Notes: a model not told the origin generated them from the sequence alone. Shown: positions 8,398 through 16,395, counted from the first letter of the stretch. The stretch: DNA of 64,000 nt from PALSA-1440 sp050011195 (GCA_050011195.1 JBEKJO010000013.1:9717-73716), one strand, 5' to 3'. Program-made: numbers and translations.

Positions 8398-8994
8398 TCA
8401 CTTCGCGGCTGCCAGTTGAACCGCTTCGGCGTGCTTGTCGCAAATGGGCTGCGTGGTGGAGATGAAACTGGCGAGCCGGTCCGCAGTCCATCCTTGCATC
8501 GGGTCATCTTCCGTGAGTTGGTTAAAGAAGGCAAGAAAGCCCGATGCTTTGACCATTAGCTCACTCCACAAATTGACATCATGCGAAGATTGCTCTTCCA
8601 AGCGCCGGGGCACGTCTTGCGATTCTAACTTCACGAACAACAGCCGGCGCGCGTGCCCAGCGTCGCTCAAAGTTTCAAATGGCTTGTCACACTCCTTGGC
8701 CAACTTGACACACCATTGCGCCGCAATGTAGCTCATATCCGTCGGCAGTGCGGGCTTCATTCGTCGGAAGCTCTCGAAGGATAGCTGGTCCTTATTGACG
8801 GCCTCGTGGAGCTTCTGGCCTGCGCTTCTCAATAAGTTCAGCGCTTTTAGCTCAAATTTTCCAGCTTCCGTTGCGGCCTCTTTTGCTCCGGTCCAGTCCT
8901 CACTTGCGCCCTTTAACAGTTCAGTTCGCGCGGCATTGTCAAGTTTTTGTGCCCGCTCGTTATACGTTGCAATCGCCTGTTGTTTCTTCTTCAT
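8398..8994 (-). CDS. Hypothetical helical protein of the element
   Basis: A 198-residue, largely alpha-helical protein with no recognised domain. It starts MKKKQQAIATYNERAQ and ends QLAAAK. It has features of a small soluble cytoplasmic protein (few hydrophobic runs, acidic/basic mix; SYIAAQWCVKLAKECDKPFETL in the middle). It follows the terminator-bearing gap after the capsid region and precedes the hypothetical at 7905-8390 in the same direction. It could be a regulatory or helper-interference factor, but I see no motif that supports this. Confidence 0.65.
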   Translation of the reverse strand: MKKKQQAIATYNERAQKLDNAARTELLKGASEDWTGAKEAATEAGKFELKALNLLRSAGQKLHEAVNKDQLSFESFRRMKPALPTDMSYIAAQWCVKLAKECDKPFETLSDAGHARRLLFVKLESQDVPRRLEEQSSHDVNLWSELMVKASGFLAFFNQLTEDDPMQGWTADRLASFISTTQPICDKHAEAVQLAAAK

Positions 8995-9020
8995 ATTGTT
9001 TTCACTGTTGCGACTAAGTC

Positions 9021-9052
9021 AAAAAAAGGCCCGCCAGTTGTTAGCTGGCGGG
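9021..9052 (-). terminator. Intrinsic terminator of the capsid operon
   Basis: On the minus strand CCCGCCAG and CTGGCGGG form a perfect 8-bp stem around a 7-nt loop (9030-9052 in plus coordinates), followed by a run of seven T (plus-strand AAAAAAA at 9021-9027). It lies 58 bp after the stop of the gene at 9110-9499 and separates the capsid module from the 8398-8994 gene. Confidence 0.85.
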
Positions 9053-9109
9053 GGTGTTATGCCGAACCCTGACGAAGGAAAGGGGTCCGCCCGCCACGGG
9101 TTTGAAATG

Positions 9110-9499
9110 TCAGCAGCGGCGGGCGGTTGCCGGGGCCGCGTGCGCGTGGCCCGGCGAAAGCGATAGTTGAGCAAGTAGGTCTCGAAAGCGAACGCCAACG
9201 GCCTGTAAATTCGCTTCGGCGTTCGCCTGGGCGACGCGCTCGGCGCGGACGCGGTCCTGTTCCAATTCAGCGGATACCTTGGCAATGTTTTCAACCGTCG
9301 CCTCGACAACGCAAAGGGCCATGAGTAATCTTGCCGCAAGCTCCCCGTTCTTATGATCGGCTTTGGCGAGCGCCTTCAAAGTCGGCTCGGTGCCGATCTC
9401 GAAGATAGCGCCCTTATGAATGTGCTCAGGATGAAGCGCGTTTTCGACTTTGATCTTCCCGCCTACGTTGCGGAAGCTATGTGTTGCAATGAATTTCAT
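9110..9499 (-). CDS. Hypothetical protein downstream of the capsid gene
   Basis: 129 residues starting MKFIATHSFRNVGGKIKVE at ATG 9499, 26 bp after the capsid stop and in the same direction. The first 45 residues look like a small beta domain (KGAIFEIGTE). The rest is a helix rich in Ala, Glu and Arg (ELEQDRVRAERVAQANAEANLQ). It could be a head-associated or decoration protein from its position after a capsid gene, as in many phage head modules, but it shows no recognised motif. A terminator follows at 9021-9052. Confidence 0.6.
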   Translation of the reverse strand: MKFIATHSFRNVGGKIKVENALHPEHIHKGAIFEIGTEPTLKALAKADHKNGELAARLLMALCVVEATVENIAKVSAELEQDRVRAERVAQANAEANLQAVGVRFRDLLAQLSLSPGHAHAAPATARRC

Positions 9500-9524
9500 A
9501 AGGTGAAGCGTTATAGGTGATGCG

Positions 9525-11099
9525 TTATTGGTTCGCGGAATCTGCACTTACGATGAACCCAGCCGGATAAAGTAACAGTAAGTTATACCACAAATGGGTT
9601 GTTAAGACGCACTCACCGGAAGCGGCGCGAGTGACCCTATCCAGCATCATATCCAGCCCACTATTCCAGATTAAAATAACCAGCGTTTGCCAAGCACCCA
9701 TGATTGACTGATGATTGCCCGAAAGCTGATTGCTTGACAGCACGGGCCAGTCTGCGGCGCGCGCGTCCTCAAGGAGAAATCTCGGGTAGTTGGTCGCCGG
9801 AATCTTCGGCAGGGATTTCCACCTTGCCCTCGTCTGTGGACTGAGTGCCCATGCGTAGCTATCTTCGGGGATATTGCTCTGCGATAACGCCTGTTCTTGC
9901 GACAAAAGCGCGCCGAACGTCGCGGGGCCACCATACACGGTAGATTGGACGCCGGGCGTGTTCATAATGCCGAGCGGCTGGTCTTGCCCGCCCTGGCCGA
10001 ATAGCAGTTGGTAGTCAAGCTGAGTATTGATAGCATCGGAAACCAGCTTCCTGACGTAGGCCTCCGCTCCCGGCTCAGTTTGGCGCAACCACTGCTTAGA
10101 AATAGAGACTTGTGTTGATAATCGGCACGGCTTAATGTCGTCGGAGTCGCTAAGAAGGTTAGACGGATTAACGGGCGCAACTTCGCCAAGTGGTTGCGCT
10201 GTGGGGGAAGTAGTAACCCTCGGCTTGACGAAATTGGAAGAAAGGCCAGTGATGAACACGGCACCTAACCGGCGGCAGACACTTGTGTTGAAAAGCAATG
10301 GGACCCCGTCCTGCATGGCATCGGGAACAAACGCGCCACCGCTCGGGAATTCGCCCGCCGTCATGTCGCGGCTCTTCTTAGGCAATCCGAACAGGCTAAA
10401 CGGAAGCGACCGGGTCACGCGCCCGTCGGTCGTATGCGCCCTATGCTCCAAGGCCTCGCGCGTGCGGCCCCTAGGGTCGCTAAAGTTCTGAACTGCGTCC
10501 AGCAATGACACATCACTGAAATCTGTTTCATCATGCTGAATGTCGCCGTTCAGTAGTTCAATCGCGCGCTGCAGAGGATTATTTTTCATACGGTTAACTC
10601 CGGTGGTGTTATCTGCCGGTAAATTTTCATCGTGAAGGAAACTAACTTCGTGGGGTTGCCAAGCGAATCGCAAGGTGGGGATGCCGTCCGGCCCGGCCTC
10701 ACTTTTTGAGAGGAGACTAAGCTGCGAGTAGCCCACTGAGACACTGGGAAAATCACCGCGCGCAATGCGTGCCCGCCAGTAAGTAGCCTGCGGATGAATC
10801 TTCACCTTGGCGCGTGTGCGCCGGTCGCTGTCCACTCGGGCGCTCCCTTGGACAACTTCGCCAATCTCGCCGATTTTTTCATTGTGATCTGCGAGCAAAA
10901 TGCCGGCGCGGTTCAACTGTCCGAGGTTGGCATCGCCCGGCCCGTGCGAGAGCACCTCGAGATACTTGCCGTACTTGGCATCCTCGCGTAACACGGGGCT
11001 TTCGCTGGCAAAGGCGAGTGGCACAATCCCTGTTTCCAGGTCTATGCCGGCACTCTCAAGCACTGCCGCTCTGAACAATCTCGCCGTTGTCTCAGTCAT
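9525..11099 (-). CDS. HK97-type prohead protease fused to major capsid protein
   Basis: A 524-residue fusion. Residues about 15-165 match the HK97 (S78) prohead protease: an N-terminal strand segment with SPVLRED and YLEVLSHG, then LLADHNEK with the catalytic His and FPSVSVGYSQ with the catalytic Ser. After a linker (about 165-245) comes an HK97-fold capsid, with FGLPKKSRDMTAG, the central QVSISKQWLRQTEPGAEAYV, QLLFGQGGQDQPLGIMNTPG and a C-terminal P-domain/A-domain strand near MMLDRVTRAASGECV and YPAGFIVSADSANQ. Many phages encode the two separately; fusions are known in some phages and satellites. It builds and matures the head. Next to it lies a small-terminase-like gene but no portal or large terminase. 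Confidence 0.9.
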   Translation of the reverse strand: MTETTARLFRAAVLESAGIDLETGIVPLAFASESPVLREDAKYGKYLEVLSHGPGDANLGQLNRAGILLADHNEKIGEIGEVVQGSARVDSDRRTRAKVKIHPQATYWRARIARGDFPSVSVGYSQLSLLSKSEAGPDGIPTLRFAWQPHEVSFLHDENLPADNTTGVNRMKNNPLQRAIELLNGDIQHDETDFSDVSLLDAVQNFSDPRGRTREALEHRAHTTDGRVTRSLPFSLFGLPKKSRDMTAGEFPSGGAFVPDAMQDGVPLLFNTSVCRRLGAVFITGLSSNFVKPRVTTSPTAQPLGEVAPVNPSNLLSDSDDIKPCRLSTQVSISKQWLRQTEPGAEAYVRKLVSDAINTQLDYQLLFGQGGQDQPLGIMNTPGVQSTVYGGPATFGALLSQEQALSQSNIPEDSYAWALSPQTRARWKSLPKIPATNYPRFLLEDARAADWPVLSSNQLSGNHQSIMGAWQTLVILIWNSGLDMMLDRVTRAASGECVLTTHLWYNLLLLYPAGFIVSADSANQ

Positions 11100-11118
11100 T
11101 CCAACTTAAGTTTCGGAG

Positions 11119-11391
11119 TCAACTGGCGCGGTGTTGGTGCGGGATTATTGAGCCGAAATAGGGCCGCATGGCCTTAACTTCTTGCGAAATACGCGCCTCG
11201 CTCCTTCGCAACCTAGCGGCCAACTGACGTTGGTTGCCGCCAACCAGGATGGGATCAATGGCGAGCGCCAGAAGCAAACAGCGGCGGCCAATCTGGCGTT
11301 CGGTCCCTGTCTTTACGAGCACGCCCAGCAGTTCATGGGCAGCCGCGAGCCGCACAAGCGCCAGAGCAGCTTGAGCTTGCGAGCGGTTCAT
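11119..11391 (-). CDS. Small HTH-like protein of the element
   Basis: A 90-residue protein starting at ATG 11391. It overlaps the end of the upstream terminase-like gene by 4 bases (ATGA), so translation is probably coupled. A helix-turn-helix-like segment sits near the C-terminus: RQLAARLRRSEARISQEVKAM. The N-terminal half is Ala/Leu-rich and helical. It could be a regulator or packaging accessory. The longer frame from 11448 lies inside the upstream gene and is rejected. Confidence 0.6.
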   Translation of the reverse strand: MNRSQAQAALALVRLAAAHELLGVLVKTGTERQIGRRCLLLALAIDPILVGGNQRQLAARLRRSEARISQEVKAMRPYFGSIIPHQHRAS

Positions 11392-11864
11392 GCGGCCTCC
11401 TTCCCCTTTTGGGGTTTCATATTTTCGATGTCGCGGGCAATCTGGCAACGTGTTTCGTCCAGCAACTTTTGCAGCGTCGCGCTTTGCGCGTCGCTCAACC
11501 CCGCTTCGCTCTTGGCGCGCCCTGGCATTTGCTCCATGCGAGCAACAATTGCTTGAAACATCCTTACCACATCAATTGTCAACGTCCATGTGCGGTTCTG
11601 GCTTGCCTCGGCTTCCTCCGCCTTCATTTCGGCCAGCTTCCGCGCTGCGGTCGCCAGTCGTAATTTTTCGCGTTGCAGGTTTTCCCCGTCACGGGCAAAC
11701 CAAAGGAACAGTTGGCGGATGCCGTCGAGCATGGGGATGCGGCCCTGCTGCACGGGTGGTAGTTTTTTCTCTTGGCAAAGCTGATAGACGCGCCTTGGCG
11801 TGAGGTTTGCCAACTCTGCAAGCTGGTTAATCGTGATGTTTTCCGGTGTGGATGCTTTTTTCAT
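11388..11864 (-). CDS. Small terminase subunit-like (Nu1-type) DNA-packaging protein
   Basis: 158 residues. The N-terminal winged helix is of Nu1/MerR-like type: ITINQLAELANLTPRRVYQLCQEKKLPP followed by a wing QQGRIPMLDGIRQLFLW. Next is a coiled coil REKLRLATAARKLAEMKAEEAEAS, then a C-terminal helical region. This layout matches phage small terminases, which recognise pac/cos DNA and recruit the large terminase. In satellites such as SaPIs a private small terminase redirects a helper's large terminase to satellite DNA. No large terminase is in the element. Confidence in the exact family is moderate. Confidence 0.7.
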   Translation of the reverse strand: MKKASTPENITINQLAELANLTPRRVYQLCQEKKLPPVQQGRIPMLDGIRQLFLWFARDGENLQREKLRLATAARKLAEMKAEEAEASQNRTWTLTIDVVRMFQAIVARMEQMPGRAKSEAGLSDAQSATLQKLLDETRCQIARDIENMKPQKGKEAA

Positions 11865-11989
11865 AAATGTGTGGAAACTGAAATGGGGTTTGGGCTATGA
11901 GTAGCTATTTTCATCACGTCGGCAACCTGCTCTTTGCATTTTTCGCCGGGAAGAACCTAGACAGCGTGGCCTTGCGGGTGTGTTCATAT

Positions 11990-12232
11990 TCAATTCATCG
12001 GTGCCTTGCTCAGCCGTCGCGCTTCCATGATACGCCTGGCCAAGTCCTCGGGGCTGCTTGGGTGGACTTGGGCGCGTGGGGCTTCGAGGATAGGCTCGCC
12101 GCCGGGCGTGGTCAACCAGACGTAGCCTGGCCGCTCTGAGGGCTGTAATGGTCCGCCGATAAGGGTGATGGCCATGCCGACTTCAGGCAGGTCAACGTAG
12201 TGGTAGTGGATTGATGTTTTCATGGTACTCAT
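11990..12232 (-). CDS. Small hypothetical protein of the element
   Basis: About 80 residues starting MSTMKTSIHYHYVDL at 12232 (or at the internal Met, 12223). It is a small protein with a beta-rich start (VGMAITLIGGPLQ) and a helical C-terminus (SPEDLARRIMEARRL). It is not recognised. It lies directly left of the iteron array and right of the terminase-like gene. Longer in-frame starts run into the iterons and are not credible. Confidence 0.5.
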   Translation of the reverse strand: MSTMKTSIHYHYVDLPEVGMAITLIGGPLQPSERPGYVWLTTPGGEPILEAPRAQVHPSSPEDLARRIMEARRLSKAPMN

Positions 12233-12240
12233 ACCGCGCG

Positions 12241-12377
12241 TATGCAAAAACCCCCCTGTGCGACAACCACCCACTGTGCAACAACTCCCCTAAAACCCCC
12301 TTTAGGGGGGTTGTTGCATAGGGTTGTTGCACATGCAAGAACTGGGTTGTTGCATGGTTTTTGCATAGTTTTTGCAC
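12241..12377. repeat. Iteron array with central inverted repeat, candidate element replication origin
   Basis: Two related motifs recur. GTTGTTGCA lies at 12310, 12323 and 12346 on the plus strand and inverted (TGTGCRACAAC) at 12257 and 12275. GTTTTTGCA lies at 12357 and 12368 on the plus strand and inverted (TATGCAAAAA) at 12241. The inverted copies sit left and the direct copies right of a central palindrome-like CCCCTAAAACCCCCTTTAGG. It begins right after the helicase stop codon. SaPI/PICI origins lie in the same place, 3' of rep, and consist of iterons around an AT-rich core. Operator or terminator roles are alternatives. Confidence 0.6.
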
Positions 12378-12379
12378 GG

Positions 12380-13906
12380 TCAAACTTTGACATAAAGCCC
12401 CCCCTGTTTTTTGATCGCCCCGTTAGCGACTAAGCGTTCAACGATGGTGATACACGACCGGGTACTGATGTCCACTTTCCGGCTGGCGGCGAATTCATCT
12501 ATCCGACGCGCCACCTCATTCTTGCTGACCGGCTCAACAAGGCCGTCTATGATGACGCCCAGGCCCAGGGCGAGCACCTGGTCAACTTTTGATGGACGGC
12601 CTCCGGGTGCTGATTCTCCCCGCTCCGATTCCGCTGGCGGATCAATCTGCTCCCACCATAACTTGCCCGATGAATGACGCAACCAGACCGAGGTTGTCGG
12701 CTCGCCGTTCGGATGGGTTGCGCCAGCGCGTTCACCACGTTTAAGCAACTTTAGTTCGTAACAGTCGCCGTGCGGAACAATTACACTGATTGCTCGCGCC
12801 CAATTTACCAACTCAGATGAGCCTAACCCTGCGTACGCATAATCAATCGGCGTCCAGTTTCGCGTATCTTTGATGGACTTTGGCTTTCCGGTGTGATGAG
12901 CGCCGATAAGAGCGGCTCCGGTGTCGCGCAATACTGGATTCAACCACTCGCGCAAAAAGCGACTGCATTGTTCTTGTCGGGATACGTCAATCCCGGCGAA
13001 ACTTAGGAGTGGGTCAACAAAAGCCATATCTGCGTGGAATTGTTCAATCTCCCGCGCCAACCATGAACAGAATTTCTGCCCAATGCGGCTCCCATCGGTA
13101 AGCACGCGGACATTGTCGTTGAGTCGCGCGAAATCTTCACCGGCTACGTCCAGTGCGAGCGCGGCCACTACACCTTGCACCATTTCGGATTGATCGCCTG
13201 GATCATTCTCAGCTTGCGCGATTAAAACGCGCAATGGCCTAACGGGAGTGATGCCGAACATTGGCCTGCCCAGCGCAAACAGACTTGCCTTCTGCACGAG
13301 GAAAACTGATTTACCAACACCGGATGGTGCTATCACCCATGCACCCTGTCCCCGGCACAAGTAGCGCGTGGTTTTTTCATCGGTGACACCGACAAGTGCA
13401 TTCGGATCGTGCGCGGTGTCATACTCTAAACCTTGAGAGAATGTTAGTGATGGTGAAATGGCGTGCGGCGCTTCGCCGTCAAGTCGCGCCAGTGTCTCGC
13501 GTGTACTGTGTATAATGTCGGCGGATTGATCGGGATGATCTTTCGCTTCCTGCCATGCGTTGCCCAATACTTCAACTGTGCGGCGCGATTGAATGGCTGC
13601 AAGCAAAGTCTCGGCTTCAAGGTCCGCCAATGACAACGGCAATGCAGTTCCGCTTTCGTTAGCGAGTTGTGATAACAATATAACGCTATCGCCCTTCAAG
13701 TGTTTGGCAATGCTCATAATGTCCGGCAACTTACCGTTGCTCTGAGCGGTGCGAATTGCGACGGCGATTTTGCCAAGCTCCGGTTCGATGAATCCTTCCG
13801 GGGCGAAGTCCAGCAGGCGGGCGAGAGTCTGGGGAAGCTCAAGCTCGGGGCTTTGGAGAAGCGAGACGACAATGCATCGTTCTCGTAACGTGTCAGCGGC
13901 ATTCAT
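12380..13906 (-). CDS. RepA-family replicative helicase/ATPase of the element
   Basis: A protein of about 508 residues. The N-terminal 100 residues resemble the DnaB helicase N-terminal domain (AADTLRERCIVVSLLQSPE, GKLPDIMSIAKHLK). A RecA-like AAA core follows with Walker A APSGVGKS and Walker B-like MAFVDPLLSFAG, then LIGAHHTGKP, as in RepA (RSF1010)-type hexameric helicases and AAA_25 proteins. The C-terminus has a winged-helix region (VSKNEVARRIDEFAASRKVDISTRSCITIVERLV). It probably unwinds the element's origin, which I place in the iterons directly 3' of the gene. ATG 13906 is used; TTG 13912 is also open. No primase motif was seen. Confidence 0.8.
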   Translation of the reverse strand: MNAADTLRERCIVVSLLQSPELELPQTLARLLDFAPEGFIEPELGKIAVAIRTAQSNGKLPDIMSIAKHLKGDSVILLSQLANESGTALPLSLADLEAETLLAAIQSRRTVEVLGNAWQEAKDHPDQSADIIHSTRETLARLDGEAPHAISPSLTFSQGLEYDTAHDPNALVGVTDEKTTRYLCRGQGAWVIAPSGVGKSVFLVQKASLFALGRPMFGITPVRPLRVLIAQAENDPGDQSEMVQGVVAALALDVAGEDFARLNDNVRVLTDGSRIGQKFCSWLAREIEQFHADMAFVDPLLSFAGIDVSRQEQCSRFLREWLNPVLRDTGAALIGAHHTGKPKSIKDTRNWTPIDYAYAGLGSSELVNWARAISVIVPHGDCYELKLLKRGERAGATHPNGEPTTSVWLRHSSGKLWWEQIDPPAESERGESAPGGRPSKVDQVLALGLGVIIDGLVEPVSKNEVARRIDEFAASRKVDISTRSCITIVERLVANGAIKKQGGLYVKV

Positions 13907-13908
13907 AA

Positions 13909-14106
13909 TCAAAAACAGGCGAGGCCTGTACTGCAGAGTTCACACCGCTTGCGCTGGCGAATTGGAAAGCGGACAGGGCGGCGCCGTGGGCGTGGGGACG
14001 TGGGCTTGACCTTGCTGGGTTGTGTGCTAGGGTGCTTCATACTTCGGATGCCCGGTTGCGGCGCGCCTGTCGAAAGAGCGCCCTTCCGGGCCTTCCTTTT
14101 TTTCAC
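13909..14106 (-). CDS. Possible small basic protein
   Basis: A 65-residue ORF from GTG 14106 whose start overlaps the stop of the upstream HTH gene (GTGA), so coupled translation is possible. It is very basic (MKKRKARKG; PRPRRRPVRFPIRQRKR) and ends with a Cys pair (CELC) but has no recognised domain. It fits neatly between the HTH and helicase genes. GC-rich shadow sequence remains possible. Confidence 0.35.
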   Translation of the reverse strand: MKKRKARKGALSTGAPQPGIRSMKHPSTQPSKVKPTSPRPRRRPVRFPIRQRKRCELCSTGLACF

Positions 14107-14315
14107 TTCCCGCTTGTGGCCGTCAAGAACCGCTCAATCTCAGTCACCGGGAAAAGCTTGGTGCGGAGTGCGCCCGAAGATTTCAGCAGACCGCGCTTGT
14201 TGAGACGGTAAACCGTTTGATAGTTCACCCCGAGGATGGACGCGGTTTCCCGCATGGAGTAGGCCAGCCGGGGGAGTGCCGGCCTATCGCTCATTTGATT
14301 TTGTTTGTCAGGCAT
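14103..14315 (-). CDS. AlpA-like helix-turn-helix protein (putative excisionase/regulator)
   Basis: About 70 residues with a MerR/AlpA-type winged helix: YSMRETASILGVNYQTVYRLNKRGLLK, then a wing LFPVTEIERFLTA. Proteins of this size next to integrase genes are typical excisionases or, in P4 and Gram-negative PICIs, AlpA-type activators of integrase or excision. A second start at 14294 (MSDRPAL) is possible. It sits between the integrase pair and the replication gene, the usual place for such a switch. Confidence 0.75.
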   Translation of the reverse strand: MPDKQNQMSDRPALPRLAYSMRETASILGVNYQTVYRLNKRGLLKSSGALRTKLFPVTEIERFLTATSGK

Positions 14316-14392
14316 AAGCGTAATTCAATTTGCGCCTACACCTTAGAACCTAACTCAACTCAGTAATAGGGACAGTCTTCTGTGGTTTCTGC

Positions 14393-14914
14393 CTATTTTT
14401 GTTCCCGGTTTGCGGATGGCTTACCGGGCTTGCCCTTGTATGTATATCCGAACACTTTGCACCATCTCCGTATAATGCGCGGCGTGTTGTGATCTGTCTT
14501 AACGCCGTTCGCTTTCAAGCATTTGATAACGTCCCGCACTGTGATAGGCTGGGGATTGTTTAAGCAGAACAGCATCAAATGCAGAGAAACCGGATTATCA
14601 AATATCTTGTTCGGTTCGTGTTTTGCATAGGCTTCTATCGCGTTGGCCAGTCCACGAAACAGGTCTGCGTTTTTGTTTTTGAGTGCGTGGCGTATTGAGC
14701 TTGCCAGAAATTCGCCAAAGTGCATCAATTCGCGCTCCGCTATACTGCGGAGTTGCGGGTTTTTCTCTGATCGTGCTTTCCACTGCAATGCAAGCTGTGT
14801 TTGCTCAATTACATAATCCCATTGTGTTCCGGGGATGCGGTCCAAGGCAAATTGTAGCTTGCGAAACGGCAAGTGCGCTCTCCTAATTCTGTCTAGGCGG
14901 GCCTTTTGATTCAT
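14393..14914 (-). CDS. Hypothetical protein co-transcribed with the integrase
   Basis: A 173-residue basic, helical protein whose ATG overlaps the integrase stop by four bases (ATGA), so the two are probably translationally coupled. It starts MNQKARLDRIRRAHLPFRK. The C-terminal part has a possible winged-helix segment (PITVRDVIKCLKANGVKTDHNTPRIIRRWCKVFGYTYKG), which suggests DNA binding. No family is recognised. It could be a recombination directionality factor or repressor. The sequence is visibly less GC-rich than the host flanks, consistent with transfer. Confidence 0.65.
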   Translation of the reverse strand: MNQKARLDRIRRAHLPFRKLQFALDRIPGTQWDYVIEQTQLALQWKARSEKNPQLRSIAERELMHFGEFLASSIRHALKNKNADLFRGLANAIEAYAKHEPNKIFDNPVSLHLMLFCLNNPQPITVRDVIKCLKANGVKTDHNTPRIIRRWCKVFGYTYKGKPGKPSANREQK

Positions 14915-16098
14915 ACCGCCTCCTTTGGCATCGGCAACACGTTTGCGGGCTGCGGTGTTGCGAATGTTACTTTTTGCGCCATTGCTGCGCTGTGCTGCTC
15001 CCGCAAGTGCCCGTAAACTTTCATGGCCAGTGCGCCGCCGTCAGAGTGGCCAAGCCAGCGGGAGACGGTAGGAATGTCAACGCCGGCCTCTATGCACCGC
15101 GTAGCGAACAAGTGGCGCAAATCATGGTGCGTCAATTTGGGAATGCCAATCATCTTGCACGCTCGCGTAAGCGATTTTTCACACTCCCCCACTTTGCATA
15201 TCGGCGTGGTGGGTTCCGGGTTGCTCCGTTTCAATCGCTCAAGCAATTGCCGCATGTCGGGGATAATTGGCAAACGCCGAGTCGGTTTCCAATTCCGCGC
15301 GCGCCTCACCTTGGCGTTGTGAACCGTCAAAAAACCTTTGTCCATGTCGGTATCAGCAAAGGTTGCGGCCCGTGCTTCGGATAAACGGCAACCGGAGTAG
15401 GCGAGAAACCGGGCGAAGTCGGCGCAGTCCTGCGATTGCCGCGCTCCGCTTGTCTCCATGATGTCAACCAACTTTAGAAACTGCTCCGGCTCAGGCAGGA
15501 CAGGCGGCAAAAGTTCAATCCCCATGCGTTTGATCGTGGCAAGCGGGCTGTTGCTGTCATGGACTATTCCGCCCCGGTCAAGAATTGCCTTGAGCGTGCC
15601 GAGGATGTTGTTGAAGTACTGCGCGTCCACTTCCCCGGCCAGCTTGCTTGACCATCCTTCACATTGCGCCCGAGTGATGGCCCGGAGTTTCATCCCGTCC
15701 AGTTCCGGCCAGCTTTTCAGCAACCGCTTTATGCAGTTGCGGCGGTAGTACCGGCTTTGCTCTGCCAATGTGTGATCGTTCGCCAGCGTGGACTCGTAAA
15801 GCTGTCTGGCCTCACTGAACAGGACCGGCGCCCCGGTGATGTGCCGGTGCTTCTGCTCTCTGGTGATGAAGTCGTGAAGCAGGAGCTTGGCCTGCTCGAA
15901 TGTCTTAGTTTTGAGGCTCCGTCGAATGAGCTTGCCATTGACCTTCAGCCGTGCGAAGTAAAGTCCTGTGCTGCAGTACTGCAACAGATTATGGACTTTC
16001 GGAAACGAGCGCCATTTCCCATCAGGGGAAAGCCGCTCGGTGCGTTTGTTCGTTTTCGGCGGTTTCGTATCCCGCATTGTATCAGGTGTAGTTGTCAT
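14911..16098 (-). CDS. Tyrosine recombinase/integrase
   Basis: 395 residues. The N-terminal SAM-like arm-binding domain (about 20-180) includes a YFARLKVNGKLIRRSLKTK strand region. The catalytic domain carries the first Arg in YSGCRLSEARA, the His-x-x-Arg box in HHDLRHLFATRC, the next His in WLGHSDGG and the nucleophile Tyr in MKVYGHL, so all key residues appear intact. It starts 89 bp inside attR and reads inward, with GGATACA arm-type repeats in the gap. It catalyses integration into the tRNA-Lys anticodon arm. An alternative start at MRDTKPP is possible. Confidence 0.95.
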   Translation of the reverse strand: MTTTPDTMRDTKPPKTNKRTERLSPDGKWRSFPKVHNLLQYCSTGLYFARLKVNGKLIRRSLKTKTFEQAKLLLHDFITREQKHRHITGAPVLFSEARQLYESTLANDHTLAEQSRYYRRNCIKRLLKSWPELDGMKLRAITRAQCEGWSSKLAGEVDAQYFNNILGTLKAILDRGGIVHDSNSPLATIKRMGIELLPPVLPEPEQFLKLVDIMETSGARQSQDCADFARFLAYSGCRLSEARAATFADTDMDKGFLTVHNAKVRRARNWKPTRRLPIIPDMRQLLERLKRSNPEPTTPICKVGECEKSLTRACKMIGIPKLTHHDLRHLFATRCIEAGVDIPTVSRWLGHSDGGALAMKVYGHLREQHSAAMAQKVTFATPQPANVLPMPKEAV

Positions 16099-16115
16099 AT
16101 CAAGTCAGACTATAC

Positions 16116-16138
16116 AGGATACAAAGGCGGGATACAAG
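16116..16138 (+). repeat. Right arm-type direct repeats GGATACA
   Basis: GGATACAA copies begin at 16117 and 16130 (13 bp apart). The first is part of the 15-bp block identical to 7233-7247. They lie between the integrase start and attR, in the same orientation as the left pair. Likely integrase arm sites; inferred. Confidence 0.6.
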
Positions 16139-16186
16139 CACTATTTTACGGGCTGTTTTGTAACGCGTAAGTGCCTGTAAATACGC

Positions 16187-16231
16187 TGGTTGCCTCGGTA
16201 GCTCAATTGGCAGAGCAGTTGACTCTTAATC
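16187..16231 (+). repeat. attR: tRNA 5'-half direct repeat
   Basis: Right copy of the 45-bp direct repeat (left copy at 7061-7105, one mismatch). It includes 5 bp upstream of the tRNA plus its 5' half through the anticodon loop, and continues into an intact tRNA 3' half. Similarity extends weakly upstream (gtaaata on both sides). Confidence 0.9.
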
Positions 16232-16267
16232 AATTGGTTCTAGGTTCAAGTCCTAGCCGGGGTACCA
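16192..16267 (+). tRNA. tRNA-Lys (anticodon CTT)
   Basis: 76 nt with encoded CCA. The acceptor stem GCCTCGG pairs with CCGGGGT (two G-U pairs). The D arm is GCTC/GAGC. The anticodon stem GTTGA/TCAAT holds the loop CTCTTAA, giving anticodon CTT (codon AAG). The T arm is CTAGG-TTCAAGT-CCTAG and the discriminator is A. The 5' half comes from the integrated element and the 3' half from the host, so the promoter must now be element DNA or read-through. Confidence 0.95.
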
Positions 16268-16395
16268 ACCGCAACCTCGTATTCAGCAATCTCCAAGACC
16301 GGTCCCCTCGCCTGGTACAAAACTTGTGTGAAAAAGTAATGGGCTTTCGGCCAGGCAGTGGCATCATGCTGCCAGTTGAAGTCGTGAAACGTCCA

